Shown: positions 25,911 to 36,083, numbered from the stretch's first letter. The stretch is DNA of 49,484 nucleotides from Segatella copri (GCF_009495355.1 NZ_VZAD01000088.1:1-49484); one strand, 5' to 3'. Notes: generated by a model not told the origin, from the letters alone. A program made the numbers and translations.

Positions 25911-26939
25911 ATGACAAAAGTTGCTATTAACGGCTTCGGCCGTATCGGTCGTCTGGCTTTCCGTCAGATGTTTGAGGCAGAGGGTTATGAGGTAGTTGCT
26001 ATCAACGACCTTACATCTCCAAAAATGTTGGCTCACCTTCTTAAGTATGATACAGCTCAGGGTGGCTTCGCTGGCAAGTACGGTGAGGGCAAGCACACTG
26101 TAGAGGCAACAGACAACTCTATCATCGTTGACGGTAAGGAAATCACTATCTATGCTAAGCCAAACGCAGCTGAGCTTCCTTGGGGTGAGCTTGGTGTTGA
26201 CGTAGTACTCGAGTGCACTGGTTTCTATACATCTAAGGAGAAGGCTTCTGCTCACCTTACAGCAGGTGCTAAGAAGGTAGTTATCTCTGCTCCTGCAGGT
26301 AACGATCTTCCTACTATCGTTTACAACACAAACCACAAGACTTTGACTCCAGCCGATACAGTTATCTCTGCAGCTTCTTGTACAACTAACTGCTTGGCTC
26401 CTATGGCTGACACTTTGAACAAGTACGCAGCTATTCAGTCTGGTATTATGTCTACTATCCACGCTTACACAGGTGACCAGATGATTCTCGACGGTCCTCA
26501 GCGTAAGGGTGACCTCCGTCGTTCACGTGCAGGTGCTCAGAACATCGTTCCAAACACAACAGGTGCTGCTAAGGCTATCGGTCTCGTAATTCCTGAGTTG
26601 AACGGTAAGTTGATCGGTTCTGCACAGCGCGTTCCAACTCCAACAGGTTCTACAACTATCCTCATAGCTGTTGTTAAGGGTAAGGACGTAACTGTTGAGG
26701 GTATCAACGCTGCTATGAAGGCTGCTTCTAACGAGAGCTTCGGTTACAACGAGGATCTGATCGTATCTTCTGATATCATCGGTATGCGTTACGGTTCTCT
26801 CTTCGATGCTACTCAGACAATGGTTAGCAAGATCGACGACGATACATATCAGGTACAGGTTGTTTCTTGGTACGACAATGAGAACTCTTATACTTCTCAG
26901 ATGGTTCGTACTATCAAGTACCTCGCTGAGTTGAAGTAA
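25911..26939 (+). CDS. gap: Glyceraldehyde-3-phosphate dehydrogenase
   Basis: A glycolytic GAPDH of 342 aa. NAD-binding [13 protein letters not shown] is at the N-terminus, the catalytic Cys lies in [12 protein letters not shown], and [13 protein letters not shown] is near the C-terminus. The strong bias toward few synonymous codons fits high expression. It is followed by a terminator at 26972-27001. Confidence 0.98.
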   Translation: MTKVAINGFGRIGRLAFRQMFEAEGYEVVAINDLTSPKMLAHLLKYDTAQGGFAGKYGEGKHTVEATDNSIIVDGKEITIYAKPNAAELPWGELGVDVVLECTGFYTSKEKASAHLTAGAKKVVISAPAGNDLPTIVYNTNHKTLTPADTVISAASCTTNCLAPMADTLNKYAAIQSGIMSTIHAYTGDQMILDGPQRKGDLRRSRAGAQNIVPNTTGAAKAIGLVIPELNGKLIGSAQRVPTPTGSTTILIAVVKGKDVTVEGINAAMKAASNESFGYNEDLIVSSDIIGMRYGSLFDATQTMVSKIDDDTYQVQVVSWYDNENSYTSQMVRTIKYLAELK

Positions 26940-26971
26940 TACCGCAGTAGCGATATTCAACAATATTATAG

Positions 26972-27001
26972 GCCTGGCATTGCAAAATGCCAGGCTTTTT
27001 T
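26972..27001 (+). terminator. Terminator of gap
   Basis: Arms GCCTGGCAT (26972-26980) and ATGCCAGGC (26987-26995) are followed by six T. Confidence 0.92.
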
Positions 27002-27097
27002 GCGTTTAACACCCGTATGAAACCTTATTTCGGGTCTTTAAGTGATGCTAAACTTCTTTTTTTCGCTTTCTTTGTTTACCTATATCAGAAATTTTTG

Positions 27098-27105
27098 TAT
27101 CTTTG
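27098..27105 (+). promoter_or_regulatory. -7 box of miaA
   Basis: TATCTTTG ends 5 nt before the miaA ATG, implying a leaderless or near-leaderless mRNA. The -33 box is not well matched. Confidence 0.55.
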
Positions 27106-27110
27106 CCACC

Positions 27111-28070
27111 ATGAAACAGACGATGATAACGATATTGGGTCCTACGGCAAGCGGAAAGACCAGTCTTGCTGCTGCCTTGGCTGCTGCCTTTCCTTCGCGT
27201 ATGGACGGGATGGAAGCCGAGATTATCAGTGCAGACAGCCGACAGGTGTATCGCGGAATGGATATAGGAACGGGTAAGGATCTGGCCGACTATACTGTAG
27301 GGGACAAGCAGATTCCCTATCATCTCATAGATATCTGCGAGCCAGGAACCAAGTACAACCTCTTTCAGTATCAGCAAGACTTCTATGATGCCTATCAGGA
27401 TGTTCTTAGAAGGGGAAGGTTGCCCATTCTTTGTGGCGGAACGGGACTTTATATTGAGTCCGTGCTCAAGGGCTACCATCTCTCGCCTGTGCCTCAGAAC
27501 CCTGTGCTTCGTGAGCGTCTTGCCGACAAGAGCCTGGCTGAGCTTACCGAGATGCTGCAACAGCTCAAGGCAAGGAACGGCTCGCATATGCACAACCGCA
27601 CCGATGTCGACACAGCCCAGCGTGCCATTCGTGCCATAGAGATTGAGACTTATAATGCCGAGCATCCCATGCCCGAGAGGGAGCTGCCATCGGTTGACTC
27701 CTTGATTATCGGTGTGAGCATCGACCGTGAGGCTCGTCGTGAGAAGATTACACGCCGACTGAGGCAACGCCTTGATGAAGGTATGGTCGATGAAATCAGA
27801 TCGCTTCTCGACAGGGGCATTCCTGCAGAAGACTTGATATACTACGGCTTGGAATACAAGTTTGTCACAGAATATGCGACAGGTAAGACATCCTACGATG
27901 AGATGTTTCGAGGCTTGGAGATAGCCATACATCAGTTTGCCAAGCGACAGATGACATGGTTCCGCGGCATGGAGCGCAGAGGCTTTACCATACACTGGGT
28001 GGACGCCTTGCAGCCCATGGCAGATAAGGTGGAACAGATATTCGAGCTGACAGGCGACGTGGACAGGTAA
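27111..28070 (+). CDS. miaA: tRNA dimethylallyltransferase
   Basis: MiaA adds a dimethylallyl group to A37 of tRNAs that read UNN codons. The 319-aa protein has the P-loop GPTASGKTS (residues 9-17), SADSRQVYRGMDIGTGK, the GGTGLYIE motif and the C-terminal ELAIHQFAKRQ.TWFR-like block (EIAIHQFAKRQMTWFR). The start at 27111 is chosen over 27042 because the promoter box lies between them. Confidence 0.96.
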   Translation: MKQTMITILGPTASGKTSLAAALAAAFPSRMDGMEAEIISADSRQVYRGMDIGTGKDLADYTVGDKQIPYHLIDICEPGTKYNLFQYQQDFYDAYQDVLRRGRLPILCGGTGLYIESVLKGYHLSPVPQNPVLRERLADKSLAELTEMLQQLKARNGSHMHNRTDVDTAQRAIRAIEIETYNAEHPMPERELPSVDSLIIGVSIDREARREKITRRLRQRLDEGMVDEIRSLLDRGIPAEDLIYYGLEYKFVTEYATGKTSYDEMFRGLEIAIHQFAKRQMTWFRGMERRGFTIHWVDALQPMADKVEQIFELTGDVDR

Positions 28071-28101
28071 ATCTTGAAATATAAAAAACAAAATATAGAT
28101 C

Positions 28102-29034
28102 ATGGCGGTTAATGAAAACAAGTGGGGATTGCTCTATTGCCCCCGTAACGGGTGGCGTGAAGGAAAACGCTGGCTCAAGATAGAGAAGGTGTTGCGCCAG
28201 CAGCATGTCGACTACGACTTTGTGCAGAGTGAGAACCAGAAAAGTGTGGAACGGTTGGTGAAGATGTTTATCAACAATGGCTATAAGACAATAGTCATTG
28301 TGGGAGGCGACTCTGCACTCAATGATGCCGTCAACTGTCTGATGCAGGTGGACAAGGCTACTCGTGAAGGGATAGCCCTTGGCGTAATCCCTCATGGCAT
28401 GATGAACGACTTCGCCCATTTCTGGGGATTCTCCGACAGCGATTATGAGCAGACCATCAAATGGCTGAAACAGCGTCGTATCAGGAAAATCGACTTGGGT
28501 TGTATCCGTTATACGAACAAGCGCGACGAGAAGTGCCATCGTTACTTCCTGAACTGCATCAACGTGGGCTTGATTGCCGCTATCATGAATCTGCGCCGCA
28601 AGACCCATCACTTCCTGGGTTCCCGCACACTTTCGTTCATCTCTTCTTTTGTGCTCATGATTTTCCAGCGCCTCGACTACAAGATGCATGTTAAGATCAA
28701 TGAGGATGAGATACAGCGCAGGGTGATGACCATGTGCATAGGCAATGCCTCAGGATATGGTCAGACACCTAACGCCGTGCCCTATAACGGACTGCTCGAT
28801 GTGTCGGTGGTGTATCATCCGCAGATCACACAGCTCTTCGAAGGATTCTATCTCTTCGTGCGCGGTAAGTTCCTCAACCATCGCAGTGTGCATCCTTACC
28901 GTACCCGTGAGGTGGAGGTGAAGGAGGCTTCGCATGCCCTCATCGGTGTGGATGGTCGTCTGATGAACACCCCTAAGGGTAGCTATAAGATAACGGTAGA
29001 GCAGGAGGTCATCAATTTCCTGATTCCTGCCTGA
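28102..29034 (+). CDS. Diacylglycerol kinase-family lipid kinase
   Basis: The 310-aa protein has the DAGK catalytic fold of the YegS/DgkB type. The nucleotide-binding motif reads VGGDSALNDAV in place of the common GGDGTxNEV. GVIPHGMMNDFA, NCINVGLIA, GNASGYGQTP and PYNGLLDVSV are the other family blocks. It probably phosphorylates a membrane lipid at the inner face. It lies 31 bp after miaA and ends at a terminator. Confidence 0.85.
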   Translation: MAVNENKWGLLYCPRNGWREGKRWLKIEKVLRQQHVDYDFVQSENQKSVERLVKMFINNGYKTIVIVGGDSALNDAVNCLMQVDKATREGIALGVIPHGMMNDFAHFWGFSDSDYEQTIKWLKQRRIRKIDLGCIRYTNKRDEKCHRYFLNCINVGLIAAIMNLRRKTHHFLGSRTLSFISSFVLMIFQRLDYKMHVKINEDEIQRRVMTMCIGNASGYGQTPNAVPYNGLLDVSVVYHPQITQLFEGFYLFVRGKFLNHRSVHPYRTREVEVKEASHALIGVDGRLMNTPKGSYKITVEQEVINFLIPA

Positions 29035-29037
29035 TAA

Positions 29038-29066
29038 GAGGAGCGGGCAACTTGCTCCTCTTTTTT
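29038..29066 (+). terminator. Terminator of miaA-lipid kinase unit
   Basis: GAGGAGC/GCTCCTC arms around a 9-nt loop are followed by TTTTTT. Confidence 0.88.
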
Positions 29067-29192
29067 CGTATAAAGTGGTTGACGGCTGCCAGTCTGAGTG
29101 TTGTCAACATGCTGTTTTGCTCAAAAAGTAAGTTGATTTGGCTAAAAAAAACATGATAAAGCAAAATTTCAACTATTTTTATCCGAAAAAAC

Positions 29193-29223
29193 TTTGTTAT
29201 ACAACAAAAAATCGTTACCTTTG
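29193..29223 (+). promoter_or_regulatory. Promoter of the glycogen cluster
   Basis: TTTG (29193-29196), 19 nt, TACCTTTG (29216-29223). It is a full consensus match, with a leader of about 45 nt before the debranching enzyme. Confidence 0.82.
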
Positions 29224-29271
29224 AACCAATCTAAAGTAATGTATTAAAAACTAAAACCTTAATATAGATCT

Positions 29272-31215
29272 ATGAGTTATCTAAAATTCGAAAAGGCCCT
29301 GATGACTAACCTTCAAGAGTCATTGCCCAAGGAGTTGTTGCGTACCAACCGCTCTGGTGCTTATTCGTGCTCTACGATTGTGGACTGTAATACCCGCAAG
29401 TATCATGGTCTATTGGTTGTGCCGGTTCCAGAACTGGACGATGACAACCATGTGCTCCTGAGCTCGCTCGATGTTACGGTGATTCAGCATGGCGCTGAAT
29501 TCAATCTTGGACTGCACAAGTATCAAGGCAACAACTACAATCCGATGGGACACAAGTACATCCGTGAATTCGATTGCGATAAGGTTCCTACCACGTTGTA
29601 TCGTGTGGGAGGCGTCATTCTGAAGAAGGAAGTGGTGTTCCAGCATTATGAGAATCGTATTTTGTTGCGTTACACCTTGGTGGATGGACATTCTGCCACT
29701 ACACTGAGGTTCCGTCCTTTCCTTGCATTCCGCAGCGTGAGACAGTTTACTCACGAGAATGCAACTGCTTCAAGAGATTATGCTGAGGTCGACAATGGCA
29801 TCAAGACATGTATGTATGCCGGTTATCCCGACCTGTTCATGCAGTTCTCCAAGAAGAATAATTTCATCTTCCAGCCCGACTGGTATCGTGGTGTGGAGTA
29901 TCCCAAGGAGCAGGAGCGCGGCTATGCTTCCAATGAGGACCTCTATGTTCCCGGCTATTTCGAGATGAACATCAAGAAGGGTGAGACCATCGTCTTTGCC
30001 GCTTCCACATCCGAAATCAAATCGCGCAGTCTGAAGGCACTCTTCGACAAGGAAGTGAATGAGCGTGCGCCACGCGACAATTTCTTCCATTGTCTGGTCA
30101 ATGCAGCCCATCAGTTCCATCGTCGCGAAAGCAACGACGACCGATACATCATTGCCGGTTATCCATGGTTCAAGTGCCGTGCCCGCGACACGTTCATTTC
30201 TTTGCCTGGTCTGACACTCTCCATCGAGGAAGACGACTACTTCGAGTTGGTGATGAAGACCGCTATGAAGGGTTATTACGAGTTCATGGAGGGCAAGCCT
30301 GTCACCGTACATATTGCAGAGATTGACCAGCCCGATGTGCCTTTGTGGGCAGTATGGGCTTTGCAGCAGTATGCCAAGGAGAAAGGAAAAGAAGCTTGCC
30401 TCAAGAAGTACGGCAAGTTTATCAAGGACGTAGTGATGTACGTGAAGTGCAATCATCACCCCAACCTGAAGCTGATGCCCAACGGACTTCTTTATACCGA
30501 CGGAAAGGACAAGGCTGTGACATGGATGAACTCCACTGCCAACGGGCATCCTGTTGTTCCCCGTACGGGATACATCGTCGAGTTTAATGCCTTGTGGTAT
30601 AATGCCCTTTGCTTCTGTGCCTCTCTGTGCGAGTTGGCAGGCAAGGAGAAAGATCAGCAGCAGCTCCTCGAGGCTGCCGAACTTGCCAAGCAGTCGTTCC
30701 TCGACACTTTCCTCAACGAGTATGGTTATCTCTACGACTATGTTGACGGCAAGATGATCGACTGGAGTGTTCGTCCCAATATGATATTCCCTGTAGCCTT
30801 CGACTACTCTCCATTGTCGCAGGACCAGAAGAAGCGTGTGCTCGACATCTGTACCCGAGAGCTTCTTACACCTAAGGGCCTGCGTTCACTCTCACCAAAG
30901 AGTGGCGGATACAACCCTGTCTATGTAGGTCCGCAGAGCCAACGCGACTATGCTTATCATCAGGGTACAGCATGGCCATGGCTGGGTGGCTTCTATATGG
31001 AGGCAAGTCTGAAGATGTATAAGCGTACACGTCTGAGCTTCATTGAGCGCCAGATGGTGGGCTATGACGATGAGATGTCATGCCATTGTTTGGGCACCAT
31101 CAGCGAGCTCTTCGATGGCAACCCTCCATTTACTGGACGAGGTGCTATCTCCTTTGCCATGAATGTGGCAGAGATTCTGCGTGCGCTCGAACTACTTGAA
31201 AAATATCAATATTAA
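29272..31215 (+). CDS. Glycogen debranching enzyme (amylo-alpha-1,6-glucosidase, GH133-type)
   Basis: The 647-aa protein has an N-terminal sugar-binding region (TNRSGAYSCSTIVDCNTRKYHGLLV) and a C-terminal (alpha/alpha)6 catalytic region with AGYPWFKCRARDTFISLPGL, TWMNSTANG, NALWYN and HQGTAWPWLGGFY. It removes alpha-1,6 branch stubs from glycogen. There is no signal peptide, so it is cytoplasmic. First gene of a three-gene operon, with the glycosyltransferase 17 bp downstream. Family assignment is clear. The exact GH133 residues are not proven by sequence alone. Confidence 0.9.
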   Translation: MSYLKFEKALMTNLQESLPKELLRTNRSGAYSCSTIVDCNTRKYHGLLVVPVPELDDDNHVLLSSLDVTVIQHGAEFNLGLHKYQGNNYNPMGHKYIREFDCDKVPTTLYRVGGVILKKEVVFQHYENRILLRYTLVDGHSATTLRFRPFLAFRSVRQFTHENATASRDYAEVDNGIKTCMYAGYPDLFMQFSKKNNFIFQPDWYRGVEYPKEQERGYASNEDLYVPGYFEMNIKKGETIVFAASTSEIKSRSLKALFDKEVNERAPRDNFFHCLVNAAHQFHRRESNDDRYIIAGYPWFKCRARDTFISLPGLTLSIEEDDYFELVMKTAMKGYYEFMEGKPVTVHIAEIDQPDVPLWAVWALQQYAKEKGKEACLKKYGKFIKDVVMYVKCNHHPNLKLMPNGLLYTDGKDKAVTWMNSTANGHPVVPRTGYIVEFNALWYNALCFCASLCELAGKEKDQQQLLEAAELAKQSFLDTFLNEYGYLYDYVDGKMIDWSVRPNMIFPVAFDYSPLSQDQKKRVLDICTRELLTPKGLRSLSPKSGGYNPVYVGPQSQRDYAYHQGTAWPWLGGFYMEASLKMYKRTRLSFIERQMVGYDDEMSCHCLGTISELFDGNPPFTGRGAISFAMNVAEILRALELLEKYQY

Positions 31216-31232
31216 ATAAGGAGGACTGCAAT

Positions 31233-32501
31233 ATGAAAGTATTAATGTTTGGATGGGAGTATCCTCCTCATGTATTTGGTGGCTTGGCTACTGCCAATTT
31301 TGGTATCTCACAGGGATTGCATGCTCAGGGCGATGTGGATATCACTCTCTGTCTGCCTCATCCTTTTGGTGATGAAGACCGCAGTGCCGCTAAAATTGTA
31401 GCCATGAACTGTGTGCCTATAGCCTGGCGCGATGTCAACTATGACTATGTGAAGCAGCGTGTGGGCAACATTATGGACCCTAATGACTATTACCGTTATC
31501 GTGACCATATCTATGCCGATTTCAATTATATGAACGTCAATGACCTCGGCTGTATGGACTTTGCAGGTGGATATCCTTCCAATCTGCACGATGAAATCAA
31601 TAACTATTCTGTGATTGCTGGTGTTGTGGCTCGTGCTGAAGAGTTTGATATCATCCATGCGCACGACTGGCTTACTTTCCCTGCTGGTATCCACGCCAAG
31701 AAGGTGAGTGGAAAGCCTCTGTGCATCCACGTGCATGCCACCGACTTCGACCGAAGTCGTGGCAAGGTGAACCCTACTGTTTATTCTATCGAGAAGGATG
31801 GTATGGACAATGCCGATTGCATCATGTGTGTGTCAGAGCTTACCCGTCAGACAGTCATCAATCAGTATCATCAGGACCCACGCAAGTGTTTTGCCATGCA
31901 CAATGCTGTTTATCCATTGAAGCAGGAGTGGCAGGACATTCCTCGTCCCGACCATAAGGGCAAGGAGAAGGTGGTAACCTTCTTGGGACGTATCACTATG
32001 CAGAAAGGTCCGGAATACTTTGTCGAGGCTGCCAATATGGTGTTGCATCGTACTCGCAATGTGCGTTTCTGTATGGCTGGTTCCGGCGATATGATGAATC
32101 AGATGATTTATCTCGCTGCAGAGCGTGGTATTGCCGACCGTTTCCACTTCCCGGGATTCATGCGTGGCAAGCAGGTGTATGAGTGCCTGAAAGATTCTGA
32201 TGTCTATGTCATGCCTTCGGTGAGCGAGCCTTTTGGTATCTCTCCTTTGGAGGCCATGCAGTGTGGCACGCCTACGATTATTTCCAAGCAGAGTGGTTGT
32301 GGTGAAATCTTGACCAACTGTATCAAGGTAGACTACTGGGACATTCATGCCCTGGCTGATGCCATCTATAGCATTTGCCACAACGAGAGTCTCTTCGACT
32401 ATCTGTCTGTGGAAGGCAAAAATGAGGTCGACCAGATAACCTGGGAGAAAGTGGGAGCACGCATCAAGGACCTTTACCTCAAGACACTGGGGTGGAAGTA
32501 G
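31233..32501 (+). CDS. Glycogen synthase-like glycosyltransferase
   Basis: The 422-aa GT-B enzyme (GT4/GT5-like) has an N-terminal GWEYPPHVFGGLATA nucleotide-sugar loop, DIIHAHDW, and the C-terminal FLGRITMQKGPEYFVEA and SEPFGISPLEAM (E-x7-E) motifs. Location between debranching enzyme and GH57-like protein suggests glycogen chain elongation in the cytoplasm. ADP- or UDP-glucose preference is not visible. It is 46 bp before the next gene, with a GTGAAGTGAAGAGTGAAG simple repeat in the gap. Confidence 0.87.
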   Translation: MKVLMFGWEYPPHVFGGLATANFGISQGLHAQGDVDITLCLPHPFGDEDRSAAKIVAMNCVPIAWRDVNYDYVKQRVGNIMDPNDYYRYRDHIYADFNYMNVNDLGCMDFAGGYPSNLHDEINNYSVIAGVVARAEEFDIIHAHDWLTFPAGIHAKKVSGKPLCIHVHATDFDRSRGKVNPTVYSIEKDGMDNADCIMCVSELTRQTVINQYHQDPRKCFAMHNAVYPLKQEWQDIPRPDHKGKEKVVTFLGRITMQKGPEYFVEAANMVLHRTRNVRFCMAGSGDMMNQMIYLAAERGIADRFHFPGFMRGKQVYECLKDSDVYVMPSVSEPFGISPLEAMQCGTPTIISKQSGCGEILTNCIKVDYWDIHALADAIYSICHNESLFDYLSVEGKNEVDQITWEKVGARIKDLYLKTLGWK

Positions 32502-32547
32502 GTGTGAAGTGAAGAGTGAAGTTAAACGTTCAAATTTTATTTTTTTT

Positions 32548-33990
32548 ATGAAGACAATTTGTTTATATTTCGAAATACATCAGATCATCCATCTGAAGAG
32601 GTATCGTTTCTTCGATATCGGTACCGACCATTATTACTACGATGACTATGAGAACGAGCGTAGTATCAGTGATATTGCTGAGCATTCTTATATGCCTGCC
32701 CTCACAACTCTTGAGAATATGATCAAGGCCAACGGACAGTATTTCAAGGTGGCTTTCTCTATCTCTGGTGTGGGTATGGAGCAGTTGGAACTTCATGCAC
32801 CACAGGTGTTGGAGAAGTTGCAGGATCTCAACAAGACTGGTTGCGTAGAGTTCCTCGCCGAACCTTATTCTCATGGCTTGGCATCTCTCGTCAACGAGGA
32901 GAGCTTTAAAGCCGAAGTACAGCGTCAGGCTGCCAAGATGGAGGAGTACTTTGGCAAGAAGCCACAGGTGCTGCGCAACTCTTCACTCATCTATAGCGAT
33001 GATATCGGTTTGCAGGCTTCACAGATGGGGTTTGCCGGCATGCTTACCGAGGGTGCCAAGCATGTGTTGGGATGGAAGTCTCCTCACTATGTTTACAACT
33101 GCGCCCTGGCTCCAAAGCTCAAGCTCTTGCTGCGTGATGTGCGCCTGAGCGATGATGTCTCTCTGCGTTTCAACAACAGCAACTGGGACGGCTATCCTCT
33201 CTTCGCCGACAACTATATCAATCAGATTGCTGCCCTGCCTCAAGAGGAGCAGGTAATCAATATCTTCATGGAGCTGTCTGCTCTCGGTATTGCCCAGCCC
33301 TTGTCAAGCAACATTCTGGAGTTCCTGAAGGCTCTGCCAGCTTGCGCCAAGGAGAAGGGCATCACCTTCTCTACTCCTATCGAGATTTGCAAGAAGATGA
33401 AATCGGTAGGCGAGTTGAATGTTCCTGATACCCTGAGTTGGGTAGACGAGGAGCGCGATGTCAGCACCTGGTTGGGTAACTCTATGCAGCGTGAGGCTTT
33501 CAACAAACTTTATAGTGTTGCCGACCGTGTCCGCATTGCCAACGATCCTCGTATCAATCAGGACTGGGATTACCTGCAGGCAAGCAACAACTTCCGCTTC
33601 ATGACCACCAAACCAAGCAATGTAGGTCTTGACCGTGGTATCTACAGCGATCCTTTTGATGCTTTCACCAACTATATGAATATTCTTGGCGACTTCCTCA
33701 ATCGTGTCAACGACTTGTATCCTTCTGATGTGGATAACGATCAGCTGGAGGGTCTTCTCACCACCATCAAGAATCAGGACGAGGAAATCGAGGTAAAGGA
33801 CAAGGAGATTGTCCGTCTGCAGGCTAAGCTCGAGAAGATAGAGAAAGAGGCTGAAAAACTCCGTGCCAAGAAGACCGCTACCGCAGCCAAGGCTCCTGCC
33901 AAAAAAACTGCTACTAAGGCTTCTGCTGCAGCCAAGAAGGCTCCTGCAAAGAAAGCTGCCACTAAGGAAGAAACTACAGAAAAGAAATAA
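32548..33990 (+). CDS. GH57-like protein, probably catalytically inactive, with Lys/Ala-rich tail
   Basis: 480 aa from the ATG at 32548 (MKTICLYFEIHQ). An upstream ATG at 32509 is less likely. The fold is that of GH57 alpha-amylases, with YRFFDIGTDHYYYDDY, KVAFSISG, CVEFLAEPYSHGLA and MLTEGAKHVLGWKSP. Key residues differ. The HQP motif is HQI. The nucleophile motif NTELIY is NSSLIY (S146 for Glu). The acid motif MDYETFG is MELSALG (E242, S244). After residue ~395 come a coiled coil (EEIEVKDKEIVRLQAKLEKIEKE region, about 405-430) and an AAKKAPAKKA-type tail resembling histone H1. It may bind glycogen or nucleic acid without hydrolysis. Family motifs are from memory. Confidence 0.8.
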   Translation: MKTICLYFEIHQIIHLKRYRFFDIGTDHYYYDDYENERSISDIAEHSYMPALTTLENMIKANGQYFKVAFSISGVGMEQLELHAPQVLEKLQDLNKTGCVEFLAEPYSHGLASLVNEESFKAEVQRQAAKMEEYFGKKPQVLRNSSLIYSDDIGLQASQMGFAGMLTEGAKHVLGWKSPHYVYNCALAPKLKLLLRDVRLSDDVSLRFNNSNWDGYPLFADNYINQIAALPQEEQVINIFMELSALGIAQPLSSNILEFLKALPACAKEKGITFSTPIEICKKMKSVGELNVPDTLSWVDEERDVSTWLGNSMQREAFNKLYSVADRVRIANDPRINQDWDYLQASNNFRFMTTKPSNVGLDRGIYSDPFDAFTNYMNILGDFLNRVNDLYPSDVDNDQLEGLLTTIKNQDEEIEVKDKEIVRLQAKLEKIEKEAEKLRAKKTATAAKAPAKKTATKASAAAKKAPAKKAATKEETTEKK

Positions 33991-34010
33991 GAGTATAATC
34001 CTATAAATAT

Positions 34011-34048
34011 AAAAAAGGCAATCTGCTGTTTGACAGATTGCCTTTTTT
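34011..34048. terminator. Bidirectional terminator between GH57-like and GH28 genes
   Basis: GGCAATCTG (34017-34025) pairs with CAGATTGCC (34034-34042). It is flanked by six A upstream and six T downstream, so it can stop transcription from both sides. Confidence 0.9.
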
Positions 34049-34097
34049 GTTTGTTCTATATTAACAGGTGATGAGCCCGTAGTGTACAGAGAGTAGG

Positions 34098-36083
34098 TTA
34101 CTTCACAACGAATTTCTTGTTGTTGAAGATATAGATACCTTTCTTTAGACCTTCGTAACCTTTTTGTGCTACAACACGGCCGCTGAGGTCATAGATGTTG
34201 GTGTCTGCCATAAGCTTATTATCCACCGTGATACCAGCTATAGAGCTTGTGGCATCAGTGTAAAGAGTAAATGCCAAGATGCATTGTTTTACTTTCGGTG
34301 TGAAGGTCAACGTGTGCTCTACAGGAGAATCAAACTCTACAGTATATTTCTTTACGCTCTTGTCCTTAGGGAAGATATAAGTAGTAGCATCGTAGCTCTT
34401 GCCGTTAATCTCACCGATATAGGCATCTGCATCAGCGTAGTTGTCTTTTCCTTCGATGTCCATCTTGGCGATTTTGATACCGTCAGGAATAATGATGGTA
34501 TATTGATTGGCACTGTACTTGATATAGTTAGTTCCTGAGCCCACATCATATTTCTTGTTATTCTCGTTAGAGATAGAGAAACCATTGCTGAAGGTTCCTG
34601 CAGTTGCATCAGTTAGGGTCTTTGAATTCAAGGTAAAAGGCCCCTTTGTATCTGTAACGGTAGAGCCTGTAGATGTTGCATCGCATTCATCTGTCCATGA
34701 TGAATCATATTTCTTCAGCCACATAGCACCACTGCTTACTGTAATCTTTGATCCATTCTTGAATACGAGATTATCTACGAAACGGATGTCTATACCCTTC
34801 TTGGCTGATATCTGTACGTTGTCGAGTGTCACGTTCTTGATGTGGCTTTCTGGGCGACCAACAAAGAAGATTGCGTTACCATCGCAAACATCAGTTGTCT
34901 TCACATTCTGCAGATAAATACCATTATAGGTTGGGGTAGTGCTATCCAATGCTCTTGCGTTAGCCTTATCTACAGCAGGATCGCTATTGTAGTTCTTGTC
35001 GTAGAAGCAGTCGATAGAGAGTGGGTTCTTAACCTTGGTCATAGTGAAGTTAGTAAACTTCCAGTCTTCCTCACCACCGCCGCGGAGAGTACCATCACTA
35101 TTGATGCCTGTCTTCATACGGATGCCAGCTGTGGTACCATTCATGGTGATGTTATCGAACCATACATGCTTGATGTTCTTAGTATAGCTACCGATAGAAG
35201 CACCATGCCCTGTTCCAAAGTAGCAGTTCCATACATGGATGTACTGTGCGTCATTGTCGCAAACTACATTATCGTCACCATTGCTGATATTACAGTTGTA
35301 GATGTTGACGTATGGACCCCAGATAGAGACACCATCCGTGTTATGAGATGCCTTGCCCTTTCCTGCTTCTGAAGCAGGTTCGCTGATGGTTACGTCATGA
35401 ATAGTAGCATGACTTGCCTTACCGCTATTGCTGATGGTGATGTTCACACCGGGAGTATTCTGAATTTTGAAGTTGCGGAGCAAGAAACGCTTACCCTGTT
35501 CGAAGCGTATCATCGCACCAGGGTTGAAGGTCTCGCTTTGCTCTTTTGCCAGCCACCAGCGTGCGCCCTGGCCGTCAATGATAGATGTTTCGCCTTCACC
35601 CTCGATAACAACATCGGTAACATTCTTGCCCTTGTTCTTACAACCGATGAATACTGTCTTGTTGTTAGGAGCCTTACCATATTCCACGAGCTTCAGGGTG
35701 GCACCTGCGCAAAGGTGGAGTACGGTCTTAGACTTGATGCTGAGTACCTCGGTTTTGCTGGTCATCTGGTCTGTGCTGCCAAACATCCATGTACCAGCAG
35801 GAATTACTACCATACCGCCAGTAGTAGGAACAGCATCCAGTGCTTTCTGAATAGCTTTGGTGTTGTCTGCTGCCGATGTGGAGGCACCATAGTCTTTGAT
35901 GTTAAACGTATTTTCCGATGTGATGGCTGGCAACTGTGGTAATGCTACTGCTGTCCATCCCTCAGGAGTATTCTGAGCATTTTTCTCAGCGGTGATTCCC
36001 GCAAAAGTAGTCTGTGCCTTTGCGAGTACGGGTAATGTCATAAGTGCTGCAAGCACCATGTTTTTGAAAAAAGTCTTGTTCAT
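34098..36083 (-). CDS. Secreted GH28 pectinase with C-terminal sorting-like domain
   Basis: This 661-aa protein has a signal peptide (about 1-23) and a GH28 beta-helix. Catalytic motifs are NTDG (248-251), GDD (269-271), GHGASIGS (292-299) and RMKTG (322-326), all canonical. After about residue 480 come a beta-sandwich region and a C-terminal segment with IYDLSGRVV and GIYIFNNKKFVVK, the pattern of Prevotella C-terminal surface/secretion domains. Its promoter box (36110-36117) and the CG palindrome at 36162-36175 have the same geometry as the other PUL promoters. It probably cleaves homogalacturonan or a galacturonan side region outside the cell. Confidence 0.9.
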   Translation of the reverse strand: MNKTFFKNMVLAALMTLPVLAKAQTTFAGITAEKNAQNTPEGWTAVALPQLPAITSENTFNIKDYGASTSAADNTKAIQKALDAVPTTGGMVVIPAGTWMFGSTDQMTSKTEVLSIKSKTVLHLCAGATLKLVEYGKAPNNKTVFIGCKNKGKNVTDVVIEGEGETSIIDGQGARWWLAKEQSETFNPGAMIRFEQGKRFLLRNFKIQNTPGVNITISNSGKASHATIHDVTISEPASEAGKGKASHNTDGVSIWGPYVNIYNCNISNGDDNVVCDNDAQYIHVWNCYFGTGHGASIGSYTKNIKHVWFDNITMNGTTAGIRMKTGINSDGTLRGGGEEDWKFTNFTMTKVKNPLSIDCFYDKNYNSDPAVDKANARALDSTTPTYNGIYLQNVKTTDVCDGNAIFFVGRPESHIKNVTLDNVQISAKKGIDIRFVDNLVFKNGSKITVSSGAMWLKKYDSSWTDECDATSTGSTVTDTKGPFTLNSKTLTDATAGTFSNGFSISNENNKKYDVGSGTNYIKYSANQYTIIIPDGIKIAKMDIEGKDNYADADAYIGEINGKSYDATTYIFPKDKSVKKYTVEFDSPVEHTLTFTPKVKQCILAFTLYTDATSSIAGITVDNKLMADTNIYDLSGRVVAQKGYEGLKKGIYIFNNKKFVVK

